Counted from the first letter of the stretch, positions 47,994 to 57,467 are shown. The stretch is DNA of 64,000 nt from an archaeon (GCA_021823325.1 JAKAOG010000002.1:136651-200650); one strand, 5' to 3'. Program-made: numbers and translations. Notes: a model not told the origin generated them from the sequence alone.

Positions 47994-48440
47994 TCAGACC
48001 GCGTCTTCCACTGCCTTCGTGATACCCATGAATATCTCTCCGACCTTCTTGGTCGCGAAGCCCTTCAGGAGAGCGGATCCGATCCCCGCCATGACCCCCG
48101 TGATCTCGGCGTCGGCGGACCAGCGCATGGTCGTCTGGGAGTCTCCCGAAAGCTCGAAGACGCTGGTGATCTTCATGCTGCTCCCGCTCCCCGACCCTTC
48201 AGCCACGAGCTTCGCTCTCGTCGGAGGCGACTCCCTCACTATGGTCATCCGCGTCTTCAGGGCGCTGGACACGACCGCTATCCGAAGCTTGATCTTGGCC
48301 TCGAGGGTGGAACCGTCGATGACCCGCACGTCCTCCGAGTCAGGAAGCGTCTTCGCCACGAAGGACGGGTCGGTTAGCAGGGAGTAGACCTTGACGCCGG
48401 GTGCGTTTATCGCGTTTGAGCCTTCCAAGTGAAGCTGCAT
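47994..48440 (-). CDS. CoxG-like SRPBCC (carbon monoxide dehydrogenase subunit G family) protein
   Basis: MQLHLEGSNAINAPGVKVYSLLTDPSFVAKTLPDSEDVRVIDGSTLEAKIKLRI...GSGSGSSMKITSVFELSG. Confidence 0.82.
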   Translation of the reverse strand: MQLHLEGSNAINAPGVKVYSLLTDPSFVAKTLPDSEDVRVIDGSTLEAKIKLRIAVVSSALKTRMTIVRESPPTRAKLVAEGSGSGSSMKITSVFELSGDSQTTMRWSADAEITGVMAGIGSALLKGFATKKVGEIFMGITKAVEDAV

Positions 48441-48471
48441 GTGCTTTCTTGGCCCCTATGCCGATAAAATC

Positions 48472-49692
48472 CTACCGAAAGGCCTGGAAGTCCCTGCCGA
48501 GCACGGAAGACGCGATCTTTAGCTCCATTATCTCGTCCGTCCCCTCGTAGATCCTCGCCACCCGCGAGTCAAGGAAGTGCTTGGCGACAGGCGACATTAT
48601 CGAATACCCGAAACCCCCGAAGCACTGCACCGCCCTGTCCGCTGACTCGAAGGCGCTCCTAGAAGACACGTACTTCGCCACGGCGGAGAGCCTGTCGCAG
48701 TCCTCCCTGAGCGCCAGGTTTCCCGGGTCCTTCTCGTAGTCGTCCTTCCGCATGGCCGCCCTGTAATCCAGCCACCTGCACGCCTCCAGGCTTGACTCGA
48801 TGAAGGCGACGTGCCTCTGGATCAGCTGGTGCTTCCCGACCTCCTTGCCGTGCTGGACCCGAGACGTCGTCCTTTCCTTCACCTGGTTCAGGCAGTCTTC
48901 CATGACCCCGAGGCACCCCGACCCGATCCCTATCCTCCCGTTGAGGAGCGCCGAGAAGGCCACCGACAGCCCTTTCCCCTCCTCGCCAAGGACGTCTTCC
49001 TTTGCGACGTGGACGTCGTCCAGGCTGAGTATCGAAGTGTCAGAGGTGAAGAGCCCTATCTTCTCCTCGAGCTTCATGTCGACGCTGAACCCCTTCTCCT
49101 TCGTGTCGACGATGAAGGCGGTGATCCCCTTTCCTTCCGCGGGGCGTGCGAACGCGATCAGGTTGGTCGCGATCGAGCCGTTTGAGATGAGATACTTCGA
49201 CCCTGTCAGCCTGAACCCGCTCCCGTCCTTGACGTAGCTCGTCTTCAATGACGCCGGGTCAGAGCCTGCCTCAGGCTCAGTGAGCCCATAGGCGAATATG
49301 ACGTCCCCCTTGGCGGCTCTGGGGAGATAACGGGCCCTCTGTTCGTCGTTCCCCCAGTCCTGGACCGCGAGGCTGCCGAGGCAAAGGTGCACGTCCGCGA
49401 ATGTGATGACGCCCATTCCTGTCTGCCCCATCCGCTCCAGGAAGAGCGCCTCCACGAGCTGCCTGCCGCCGCGTCCCCCGTACTTCTCGCTTACAGGGAG
49501 GCCCATCAGGTTGCGCCGCTTGAGGACCTCGAGCGCTTCGGGATTGAACTTCCTTTCGACGTATTTCTCGTATTCGGAGACGAGGAGGTCGGCGGCCGCT
49601 GCGTCCGCGTCCTCCAGGATCCCCAGCTCCTTCTTGTCAAGGCCGACGAGCCGGTTTACCTCGTCGACTGACGCCTGGAAGAGAGGCTCCAT
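48472..49692 (-). CDS. Acyl-CoA dehydrogenase
   Basis: FAYGLTEPEAGSDPASLKTSY, LTGSKYLISNGSIA, QLIQRHVAFIESSLEACRWL, VQCFGGFGYS, RVARIYEGTDEIMEL. Confidence 0.93.
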   Translation of the reverse strand: MEPLFQASVDEVNRLVGLDKKELGILEDADAAAADLLVSEYEKYVERKFNPEALEVLKRRNLMGLPVSEKYGGRGGRQLVEALFLERMGQTGMGVITFADVHLCLGSLAVQDWGNDEQRARYLPRAAKGDVIFAYGLTEPEAGSDPASLKTSYVKDGSGFRLTGSKYLISNGSIATNLIAFARPAEGKGITAFIVDTKEKGFSVDMKLEEKIGLFTSDTSILSLDDVHVAKEDVLGEEGKGLSVAFSALLNGRIGIGSGCLGVMEDCLNQVKERTTSRVQHGKEVGKHQLIQRHVAFIESSLEACRWLDYRAAMRKDDYEKDPGNLALREDCDRLSAVAKYVSSRSAFESADRAVQCFGGFGYSIMSPVAKHFLDSRVARIYEGTDEIMELKIASSVLGRDFQAFR

Positions 49693-49778
49693 CTTGAAGC
49701 AGGGGGTAGGTTTCGTGGCTTTAATGCTCTTTGACGGAGACGCTTTTCTATGACTAGCGGCAAACATCCGTGACAGCG

Positions 49779-49982
49779 ATGAAGTCTGACGTCTCCCCGA
49801 TGTGGCTGACATACTTCATGGTGAAGTGGTCGGAAGTCAGGCAGTACGACTCCGACCAGAAGTGCACCGACTGCGGCAGGGAGATGAAGAAGACCGAACC
49901 CTTCACCTACGGCGAGAGCCCTGGCTACGAAGGGTACGTCTGTCACGCTGACAAAAGGGTAACGTGGGTCAGGACAGGCTAG
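49779..49982 (+). CDS. Small cysteine-containing hypothetical protein
   Basis: MKSDVSPMWLTYFMVKWSEVRQYDSDQKCTDCGREMKKTEPFTYGESPGYEGYVCHADKRVTWVRTG (CxxC plus Cys/His). Confidence 0.5.
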   Translation: MKSDVSPMWLTYFMVKWSEVRQYDSDQKCTDCGREMKKTEPFTYGESPGYEGYVCHADKRVTWVRTG

Positions 49983-50305
49983 GCCGGACCAGGCTTCTTG
50001 TCCCTGAAGCCCTCCCCGTACCTATGGGGCCGGTTCATGTTCTTGGCCCACTTCCTTTCGAAGACCTCGTCCAGGTCGGCGTCCGGCGAGATGAGCCTTG
50101 ACGCGTCAAGCACATAGAAGATCACGTCGATGAGCTCCTCTATCGTTTCCTCGGTGGGCTTCCCCTTCTTCCACGAGTCCCCTGCCTCGCCAAGCTCTAT
50201 GAAAGCGAACAGAAGCTTGTTGGCGATTTCGTCAGGGGTGTTTCCGAACCCCTTCGCGACCACAAGCTCCTCCACCTTCCGCTTCGCGTCCTCCAGAGAC
50301 GGCAC
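49979..50305 (-). CDS. MazG-like nucleotide pyrophosphohydrolase
   Basis: EIANKLLFAFIELGEAGDSWKKGKPTEETIEELIDVIFYVLDASRL: ExxE...ExxD arrangement. Confidence 0.75.
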   Translation of the reverse strand: MPSLEDAKRKVEELVVAKGFGNTPDEIANKLLFAFIELGEAGDSWKKGKPTEETIEELIDVIFYVLDASRLISPDADLDEVFERKWAKNMNRPHRYGEGFRDKKPGPA

Positions 50306-50327
50306 AGTCCCGACGCCGGAGCAGGGG

Positions 50328-50987
50328 CTATGAAGCTTTGCGTCTGGGCAGGACCTCGGCCCTGTAGTATGGACAGGAGCCCTTCAGGGTGCATGCGTCG
50401 CACTTCGGTCCTATCGGCCTGCAGGTGGTTTGGCCGAACCTGACGAACAGGTCGTTCAGCTCCAGCCAGTAGCGCTTCGGTACGGTCTTGACTAGCTCCG
50501 CCTCGGTGTCCTCCGGCTTCTTGGTCTTGACAAGCCCCAGCCTGTTGGATATCCTGTGGACGTGGGTGTCCACTGGTATCGCCGGCTTGTTGAACGCGTA
50601 GACAAGGACGCAGTTGGCGGTCTTCCTGCCGACGGAGCGTATCTTCAACAGGTCTTCTTCGTTGTCAGGGACCTTCCCGTCGAACTCTTCCACAACCTGC
50701 TTTGACGCCATCATTATGTTCCTGGTCTTCATGTTGTAGAATCCTGAGGGCCGGATGAGCCTGCGGACCTCTCTAGGGTCGGCGCCGGCTATCTGTGCAG
50801 GGGTCTTGTACCTTGAAAACAGGTTTTCAGTCGCCCGGGTCGTGTTTTCATCCTTCGTCCTGTGCGAGAGGATCGTCCCTATGAGTATCTTGAACGGGTC
50901 TCCCCCTTCAGCTTCCTTGAGCTGGGAGAGCGCCGTCGCCCTCCTGTCCGTGGACCCATAGACCATCCGGCGGATCTCCCGTAGCAT
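50328..50987 (-). CDS. nth: Endonuclease III (with C-terminal 4Fe-4S Cys set)
   Basis: Hh[31 protein letters not shown]-x6-C-x2-C-x5-C in [20 protein letters not shown] at 50987 chosen from the longer ORF. Confidence 0.93.
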   Translation of the reverse strand: MLREIRRMVYGSTDRRATALSQLKEAEGGDPFKILIGTILSHRTKDENTTRATENLFSRYKTPAQIAGADPREVRRLIRPSGFYNMKTRNIMMASKQVVEEFDGKVPDNEEDLLKIRSVGRKTANCVLVYAFNKPAIPVDTHVHRISNRLGLVKTKKPEDTEAELVKTVPKRYWLELNDLFVRFGQTTCRPIGPKCDACTLKGSCPYYRAEVLPRRKAS

Positions 50988-50998
50988 CTGGGGGAGGC

Positions 50999-51922
50999 CT
51001 ATGCGCTCTCTGTTATCCAAGGCTCTTTTTTGTACCAGGCAGCTATCTCCTCGCATGTTCCCTTGAGGTCGAACTGTGGCGAGTATCCGAGCTCCTTCCA
51101 CGCCTGCTGCTCGTCGATGCTGAGCGAAGCACGGAACTGGTCGGCGGAGTACTTCGGGAGCGCGGTGCCGGAGAACATCCCCTGCTTCTTGACGTCCGCC
51201 TCCTTGCCCGCGGCCCGCGCGAGGGACTTCGCGAAGTCCTCCGGGGTGCAGTCGAAGGACTTTGTGAGGTAGACGCTCCCCGTCTTCGACCCTCCGATGG
51301 CCGCCTTGTACATTGCCTGCGCGATGTCCTTGGGGTGCGAAAACGACATGAGACCGCCGGAGGGGACGACCACCTTCCCCGATTCGATCATCTTCAGCAT
51401 CGGCACGACCGTGGACTCGTCTCTCGACCCGACCGCCTTCGCCGCCCTCAGCACCACCACCTTGGGAGAGCTGGTCCTCTTGGAGAACTCCTGCAGGAGG
51501 CGCTCCGCCTCGGCCTTTGCCTTCTGGTATTCGGTGGATGGGCGGATCGGCGCGGAGCCGGAGACCCTGCCTGCTCCGAAGCCGTAGACATCCAGGGTGC
51601 TCAGATGGACGAAGGCCTTCACCTTGGCCTCTGAAGCGACTTCCAAGAGGTTGATGATCCCCTCTGAGTTTGCTGGCAGGAAGTCGCTGTCAAAACCTGG
51701 CATCGGAGATGCCAGGCTGTAGACCACGTCTACCCCTTCGATGGCCTCGTGCAGAGAGTGATGGTCAGAGAGGTCCGCTTCAATCCCCTGGACGCCGTTC
51801 GTGTCCATGATCTTCAGGTGGGACCCCTTTCGGAAGACCCCCTTCGAGATCTCCCCCTGCTCGAAGAGGTATTCTATGAGGTGACCCCCTACGAACCCAG
51901 TACCTCCTACTATGAGGTTCAC
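50999..51922 (-). CDS. NAD-dependent epimerase/dehydratase (extended SDR)
   Basis: [42 protein letters not shown]. Confidence 0.9.
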   Translation of the reverse strand: MNLIVGGTGFVGGHLIEYLFEQGEISKGVFRKGSHLKIMDTNGVQGIEADLSDHHSLHEAIEGVDVVYSLASPMPGFDSDFLPANSEGIINLLEVASEAKVKAFVHLSTLDVYGFGAGRVSGSAPIRPSTEYQKAKAEAERLLQEFSKRTSSPKVVVLRAAKAVGSRDESTVVPMLKMIESGKVVVPSGGLMSFSHPKDIAQAMYKAAIGGSKTGSVYLTKSFDCTPEDFAKSLARAAGKEADVKKQGMFSGTALPKYSADQFRASLSIDEQQAWKELGYSPQFDLKGTCEEIAAWYKKEPWITESA

Positions 51923-52242
51923 TGGCTGTGCTCCCTTCCTTCCTCGCCCAGGTGGTGATGGTGATGGTGCTCGTCCTTACCAGGCTTAGCCTCGAAGTCC
52001 CCTCTTACCAGCCTCAACTGGAAGTCTTCCTCGAAACGGTCGAAGTCGCCTACCAGCTCCGCCAGCTTGCGCTTTGCCGGCTTCGAGAACTGGGGGGCGA
52101 AGTTCTGGCCGCCGAAGCGCCCGTAAGCGACACCGGTGAAGCGGACCTTGCTTCCCTTCACGTCGACGAACCCCCTGATCAGATTCGCGACCTCTCCCTC
52201 GCTGACATAATCCACGACGATCGCGTATTCAGGCAGGCTCAT
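51919..52242 (-). CDS. Hypothetical protein with natural His6 tract near C-terminus
   Basis: MSLPEYAIVVDYVSEGEVANLIRGFVDVKGSKVRFTGVAYGRFGGQNF...[22 protein letters not shown]; 4-bp overlap with the SDR gene. Confidence 0.65.
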   Translation of the reverse strand: MSLPEYAIVVDYVSEGEVANLIRGFVDVKGSKVRFTGVAYGRFGGQNFAPQFSKPAKRKLAELVGDFDRFEEDFQLRLVRGDFEAKPGKDEHHHHHHLGEEGREHSQ

Positions 52243-52352
52243 GCGATGGGACTCCCCTTCTTGCGGTGGTTTATTACCTGACCTCGGGGCTTTCGAACCT
52301 AGAGCCGCGCCTGTCCTCCGGGTCAGCCCCCTCGGCGGCGCTATGAGACGGC

Positions 52353-52781
52353 CTACATCTCAAAGTCTGGCGGACGGTACCGCGCCTGTACCATCTCCTT
52401 CAGAGAAGTCACCAGGGAGAAGCTAGATGAGACGATGTCGGTCTCGGTGAGGATGCCGATCAGTTCGCCCTCTTCCAGGACGGGGAGCTTCTTGACGTTG
52501 TTGTCTGACATGGTCTTTGCAGCCACCTCCACTCTTTCTCCCGGTCCCACGGTGATCAGCTTCCTTTTCGTGAACGACCTGAGCAAAGTGCCCATGTCCA
52601 TCCCCTTTCCGACGCTCCGAGAGACGTCCCCCTCGGTGACGATTCCGACCGGGGAGTCCCCTTCGACCACCACTAGGGACCCTATCTTCCGCTTGGCCAT
52701 CTCCCGTGCCGCGTCCGCTATCGTAGAGCCAGAGTCTATGGTCCTGACCGGCCTCGTCATGATGTCTTTGACGTAGATCAT
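52353..52781 (-). CDS. CBS-domain pair protein
   Basis: VKDIMTRPVRTIDSGSTIADAAREMAKRKIGSLVVVEGDSPVGIVTEGDVSR...NNVKKLPVLEEGELIGILTETDIV. Confidence 0.93.
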   Translation of the reverse strand: MIYVKDIMTRPVRTIDSGSTIADAAREMAKRKIGSLVVVEGDSPVGIVTEGDVSRSVGKGMDMGTLLRSFTKRKLITVGPGERVEVAAKTMSDNNVKKLPVLEEGELIGILTETDIVSSSFSLVTSLKEMVQARYRPPDFEM

Positions 52782-52785
52782 CCCG

Positions 52786-53241
52786 TCACCTCACCACGAG
52801 GACCGGGCAGCTTGAGTGGCTGACGATCCCGGACGAGACGCTCCCCACGAGCATCCTCTTGAACCCGGTCATCCCCCGGGTACCGACGACCAACAGGTCG
52901 GCCCCCTCTTGGGACGCGAACGTCACGATGGCCTCCACGGCAGAAGGGCTTTCCATCAACTCTCCCTTCGCTTTGACCCCTGCCTTCGACGCGGCCTCAA
53001 GCCCCCTGGCCAGGATTGCCCGCCCTCCTTCCTCCGCCGCGGACTCGATGTCTGTGAAGTCCGGGATGGGCATCCCTGGTCCAGGGGCGTAGACGTTGCT
53101 CGGAGAGTGATAGACGTGCACGACCGTCACGGAGGAGCCGAACTTCAGCGCCATCAAGCAGGCTACCTGGACCGCCTTGGTGGAGTCGTTCGATCCGTCG
53201 TACGCCACCACGATCTTCCTGAACCCGCCGTTTGATGCCAT
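52786..53241 (-). CDS. UspA-family universal stress protein
   Basis: KIVVAYDGSNDSTKAVQVAC..., GADLLVVGTRGMTGFKRMLVGSVSSGIVSHSSCPVLVVR. Confidence 0.94.
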   Translation of the reverse strand: MASNGGFRKIVVAYDGSNDSTKAVQVACLMALKFGSSVTVVHVYHSPSNVYAPGPGMPIPDFTDIESAAEEGGRAILARGLEAASKAGVKAKGELMESPSAVEAIVTFASQEGADLLVVGTRGMTGFKRMLVGSVSSGIVSHSSCPVLVVR

Positions 53242-53430
53242 GGCTATCGGGACAAAATGCCGCCGTCGCTATTTAACCCGGCCACCCCTTTCCCACCGTT
53301 GAGAACGCATCCGTGCCGCGGGCGCGTGAACAGCTCAGCAGGCGCGAATGGCCTAAGCTACGCCGTAGCCCTTCGGAAGGGGCCGCCGAAGGCGCGAGTG
53401 ATTTTCAGAGTAGGGAATCGTGCCGGAGTC

Positions 53431-53437
53431 TTATATG
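53431..53437 (+). promoter_or_regulatory. TATA-like box (ttatatg) about 26 bp upstream of ATG 53460, consistent with a leaderless transcript
   Basis: Spacing read directly; matches the archaeal TATA-to-TSS distance. Confidence 0.5.
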
Positions 53438-53459
53438 CACAGGGTCGAACCGCTAGTCC

Positions 53460-54020
53460 ATGGAAAATGCAAGCAACGTCCGAGCGATTCAAGGCAAATG
53501 GGCGGAACGGTTCATCTGGGCCGCCGTCCTTCAGGGCCTGGTCGCGGCCATAATCACCGTCCTCATCCTGGACCCTCTTCAGTACCTAACAGGCAAAGCA
53601 GACTACTACTCTCCGGCAAAGGTCATCGCATCCAACGGCGCAGGGACTTGGCTGTTCACCGGCTACATCAGCTACCTCGTAGTCGGCGTGGTCGCTGTGG
53701 CAGTCACGGCCATCTTCTACTTCTACATCGAAGGCATCCTCGGGAAACCGTACAGCGGACTGACAAACGCCCTGGCTTGGGCACACCTGATCTTCATGAA
53801 CATCGGAGTCGCCGGGTCGATGCTCCTCATGATGTACGGGGGATACCTGGCGGGGTGGGCTTCGGCGGCGACGTCAGCCGGCGGCGAGGGGCTGACTTCT
53901 CTACAGATACATGAGCAGATTCTAGGAAGCCTGACCGACCCCATCGGGGGGATGGTGCTGCTCGCTGTCCTTGGAGCGCTGCTCGGCGGTCTGGGGTATC
54001 TGATCAGAAGCAGGACATAG
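53460..54020 (+). CDS. Four- to five-TM membrane protein of unknown function
   Basis: Hydrophobic segments including ALAWAHLIFMNIGVAGSMLLMMYGGYLAGWA. Confidence 0.6.
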   Translation: MENASNVRAIQGKWAERFIWAAVLQGLVAAIITVLILDPLQYLTGKADYYSPAKVIASNGAGTWLFTGYISYLVVGVVAVAVTAIFYFYIEGILGKPYSGLTNALAWAHLIFMNIGVAGSMLLMMYGGYLAGWASAATSAGGEGLTSLQIHEQILGSLTDPIGGMVLLAVLGALLGGLGYLIRSRT

Positions 54021-54095
54021 ATCCTGCTTCTCACCTCATTTTCAGCGAGAGTCCTCGCATATACTCAAATACGGTGAAATGCCCGATTCCTTTCC

Positions 54096-54458
54096 TTGGA
54101 GATAACGGATCCCGCTCGCGTGCAGGCCCTTGTCCAGGGTCTGGCCGACGAGTATTCCAGGAGGATCTTGCTCTCGGCCATCTCCAAAGCGAAGTCCGTG
54201 GAGGACATGAGCAGGGAGAACGACATCCCTCTCAGCACCGCCTACCGCAGGATCCACGAACTCCTCGACGCACAGATGCTGGTCGTCGAGCGGATCATCG
54301 TCACCCCCGACGGGAAGAAGTATGAGCTCTTGAGGAGCTCATACAGGGCGATCAACGTCGCTTTCGACGGAGAGAAGCTGAAGGTGGACGCTGTGATAAA
54401 CGAAGACGTCGCGGAGAAGCTCAGGCGCCTCTGGCTGAGCATGAGGCAGGTGGAGTGA
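54096..54458 (+). CDS. ArsR-like winged-HTH transcriptional regulator
   Basis: LADEYSRRILLSAISKAKSVEDMSRENDIPLSTAYRRIHELLDAQMLVVERIIVTPDGKKYELLRSSYRAI; TTG start about 29 bp after TATA-like ctcaaatac. Confidence 0.78.
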   Translation: MEITDPARVQALVQGLADEYSRRILLSAISKAKSVEDMSRENDIPLSTAYRRIHELLDAQMLVVERIIVTPDGKKYELLRSSYRAINVAFDGEKLKVDAVINEDVAEKLRRLWLSMRQVE

Positions 54459-54796
54459 ATGCCACAATTGAGAATCGGCTTCAACTCTTTAAAGGCCTCA
54501 CGAAAGGTGCGAAAACAGTGGTGAATCTAGCCTACCTCGACGTAGCGCAGGCACTGATCCTCATCTTCGGCGGCGTGGTCGTTTACTTCGCTGGCAGGGC
54601 GTACTTCAAGACGAAGAGCCAGGCGATGTTCTTGCTCGCGTTTGGCTTCGCGTTCGTGATAGCCGGAGCGCTAGCCGCGGGGATTCTCTACAACCTAGGG
54701 TCAGGGGACCTCAGCGCGGCGGTCACCGTCCAGGCTTACAGCCAAGCCATTGGGTTCTTCGTCATAGTCTACTCCCTGGCCAGAGCGAAAGGCTGA
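54455..54796 (+). CDS. Small membrane protein (about 3 TM)
   Basis: VNLAYLDVAQALILIFGGVVVYFAGRAYFKTKSQAMFLLAFGFAFVIAGALAAGILY...; 4-bp overlap with the HTH gene. Confidence 0.6.
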   Translation: MNATIENRLQLFKGLTKGAKTVVNLAYLDVAQALILIFGGVVVYFAGRAYFKTKSQAMFLLAFGFAFVIAGALAAGILYNLGSGDLSAAVTVQAYSQAIGFFVIVYSLARAKG

Positions 54797-54802
54797 CCGG
54801 TT

Positions 54803-56461
54803 TTGACCTCGGGCGAGCCGAAGCCAGGGACCGAGGCCATCCGCAGGTCGGGCGTGGTCTGCGCGGCACGCGAGGCGCTGTCGTCGGTCAGGGACAGAGA
54901 CGTGGTGGCAGTCTCCGGGTTCAACTTGGCCAACACCCCCGAGTACCTGATACTGGAGCTTCACAAGATGTACAAGGACACGGGGCGCCCCAGGGGCCTG
55001 TTCCTTATCGCAGACTCTCTCCCCGCCATCCCTGGCAGGGCGCTCGACGCGGTTGCGAAGGAGCTCTACCTCGGGAACGACCGAGACTTCGTCAGGGGGA
55101 TCTCCATCCCTTTCCTGGGCTTTTCTCCGTGGCTCCAGAAGCTCGCGGAGGACAACCTCGTAGAGGCATACAGCTGGCCCATGGGAGTCGCCGTCTACTG
55201 GTTCAGGGAGGTCGCTTCAGGCAGGCCAGGGGTGTTAAGCAAGATAGGCATCGACACGGCGATAGACCCCAGGAAAGAGGGAGGGAAGTTGAACGCCCTC
55301 GCGGCGAAGAGGAACACGTGCACCGTAAGGGAGTTCGATGTGGACGGGGAGGAGTATCTTCTGTATGAGGCGCCAAAGCCGAACGTCTCTCTGATCAGAG
55401 GGACCACCGCGGACAGACGGTCCAACATAACGATGGAGGACGAGGCGATAAGGGGGACCGTCCTCAACATCGCGCAGGCTACGAAGGCCCACCCTGAACC
55501 GGGGAAGGTGATAGTGCAAGTCAGGCATGTCACAAGGGGGAACGCAGACCCCAGGGCTGTCGAGGTGCCCGGGCCCCTGATAGACTACGTCGTCGTGTCC
55601 CCGAATGCATACCACTGGCAGGTGGGCTCCACCGTCTACGACCCCGCGTTCGGCTCAAGCGCGGACTCCAATGCGCAAGTGAAGCAGCCCCGCATCGACC
55701 CGATCGACCAGGTCATCGCAAGGCGGGTCCTGGTGGAGCTCTGCAAGGAAGCCAAGACTAAGGGTTCCCCGCTCATCGTGAACCTGGGGATCGGCATCCC
55801 GGCTCTCGTCTCCAGGATCGCCAACCAGGAGGGGGTGGGAGATTTCATCGTGACCGTGCTCGAGTCTGGTCAGTGGGGCGGGATGGCGCTTCCCGGGGTC
55901 GACTTCGGCGCCGCCGTCGGTCCGTTCGCCCTCTCGACCATGCCGGACATGTTCTCCAACTTCGAAGGGGGCGCCATCGACGCGGCTTCTCTGGGGTTCC
56001 TCCAGGTCGGAAGCAACGGAGACGTCAACCCGTCCATGCTCCCCGACAAGCTCTACGGGCCAGGGGGTTTCCCTGTCATCGCCGGCGGCTCCCCGAGGAT
56101 CTATTTCGCGGGCGCTTTCACGGCAGGTGGGGCGAAGATGTCGACGAAGGGAGGGCGCCTTCGCATCGAGAAGGACGGGGACGTCGTGAAGTTCGTCTCC
56201 AAGGTCTACAGGAACTTCTTCAGCGGGAGCCAGGCGCTGAAGTTCGGGAAGGACGTGCTTTACGTCACGGAGAGGGCGGTCTTCGAGCTGACCCCTAAGG
56301 GGTTGGAGCTGAAGGAGATCGCTCCCGGCGTTGACCTTGAACGCGACGTCCTTTCCAAGATGGAGTTCAAGCCTCTCATGCCCAGAAGGCTCCTGGAGAT
56401 GGACAGCGCGCTCTTCCGACCCGAACCCCTTAGGGTCGGCAGGACCCTGCGCATAGCGTAA
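54803..56461 (+). CDS. CoA-transferase family I (fused alpha/beta, acyl-CoA:acetate/propionate CoA-transferase-like)
   Basis: KTKGSPLIVNLGIGIPALVSRIANQEGVGDFIVTVLESGQWGGMALPGVDFGAAVGPFAL...FEGGAIDAASLGFLQVGSNGDVNPS. Confidence 0.85.
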   Translation: MTSGEPKPGTEAIRRSGVVCAAREALSSVRDRDVVAVSGFNLANTPEYLILELHKMYKDTGRPRGLFLIADSLPAIPGRALDAVAKELYLGNDRDFVRGISIPFLGFSPWLQKLAEDNLVEAYSWPMGVAVYWFREVASGRPGVLSKIGIDTAIDPRKEGGKLNALAAKRNTCTVREFDVDGEEYLLYEAPKPNVSLIRGTTADRRSNITMEDEAIRGTVLNIAQATKAHPEPGKVIVQVRHVTRGNADPRAVEVPGPLIDYVVVSPNAYHWQVGSTVYDPAFGSSADSNAQVKQPRIDPIDQVIARRVLVELCKEAKTKGSPLIVNLGIGIPALVSRIANQEGVGDFIVTVLESGQWGGMALPGVDFGAAVGPFALSTMPDMFSNFEGGAIDAASLGFLQVGSNGDVNPSMLPDKLYGPGGFPVIAGGSPRIYFAGAFTAGGAKMSTKGGRLRIEKDGDVVKFVSKVYRNFFSGSQALKFGKDVLYVTERAVFELTPKGLELKEIAPGVDLERDVLSKMEFKPLMPRRLLEMDSALFRPEPLRVGRTLRIA

Positions 56462-56489
56462 ATCCTGGTGTTCGAGGGGGTCTGAACCA

Positions 56490-57467
56490 TTGAATGTTTC
56501 TAGGCGCGGGCTGACCCCCGCTTCAGCCGCCGCGGTCGTGCTCGTCGCCCTGCTCGCCGTCGTAGGGGTGGGGTATGTGACATCGGCTCAGTCGAACGCC
56601 AACCAGATCAACTCACAGGGGCAGCAGCTCAACACGCTGCAGTCCCAGATCCAGCACCTTTCGTCGGCTGTGGGGAACAGCTCTGTCGGGGCGAACCTCC
56701 CGGTGATGAACCAGCCTCCCACCGTCAGGACCATCAGGGAGACATGGTATCTCTCGCCGTCCGCCCATCAGGACAGGTTCAACCCGGCATTCATAGTGGT
56801 GAACCAGGGGGACACCATCAACCTGACCTTCATTGACAACGACACCGTCGCGCATGATTTCGTCATCGGGCCGCCGTACAACATCATAGTGAACGCCACG
56901 GTCCCCGGCCTGGTCAACGACCTGACGGGCCAGACATTCACGACCCCCTCTCGGAACGACTCGCCAGGTGTCATCGTAAAGGGCACCCCAGGTAACGTCT
57001 CGGCCACGTATTCGTTCGTCGCCACGCACGCAGGCATATTCGAGTTCGTATGCACATACCACGCTCAGGTCGGCATGATAGGGTACCTCGTGGTCCTCCC
57101 GAACGCCGCATACAACCCGAGCGCCACGACGACCACCGCGACCAATTCCGCGGCGTCGGCCACCGTAGCCGTGAGCATCGTTTCAGGCGCAGGGGTCCCG
57201 TACTCGGGATACGCCAGCGGGAGCACCAGTGTCTTCGGTTTCTCGCCAGGCAACCTGACCGTAGTGATAGGCGTGAACAACACAGTCACCTGGACGAACA
57301 ACGACATCACGATCCACACCGTCACGGCCAACAACGGGGCGTTCAACTCAGGCTACCTGAACACGGGGCAGACGTTCACCTATACCTTCACGTCGCCTGG
57401 AGTGTACGAATACCACTGCCAGATCCACCCGTGGATGGTAGGCTACGTTACCGTTCTCGCGGGCTAG
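56490..57467 (+). CDS. Membrane-anchored protein with two tandem cupredoxin (type-1 copper) domains
   Basis: N-terminal TM; domain 1 HDFVIGPP...FEFVCTYHAQVGMIGYLVV; domain 2 TIHTVTANN...YEYHCQIHPWMVGYVTV: two H...C..H....M ligand sets. Confidence 0.9.
   Translation: MNVSRRGLTPASAAAVVLVALLAVVGVGYVTSAQSNANQINSQGQQLNTLQSQIQHLSSAVGNSSVGANLPVMNQPPTVRTIRETWYLSPSAHQDRFNPAFIVVNQGDTINLTFIDNDTVAHDFVIGPPYNIIVNATVPGLVNDLTGQTFTTPSRNDSPGVIVKGTPGNVSATYSFVATHAGIFEFVCTYHAQVGMIGYLVVLPNAAYNPSATTTTATNSAASATVAVSIVSGAGVPYSGYASGSTSVFGFSPGNLTVVIGVNNTVTWTNNDITIHTVTANNGAFNSGYLNTGQTFTYTFTSPGVYEYHCQIHPWMVGYVTVLAG

Noticed and set aside
53340-53420. Hairpin-like cccttcggaaggg near 53370
   Set aside because: Short GC-rich hairpin in a spacer; cannot distinguish a terminator or RNA from chance.
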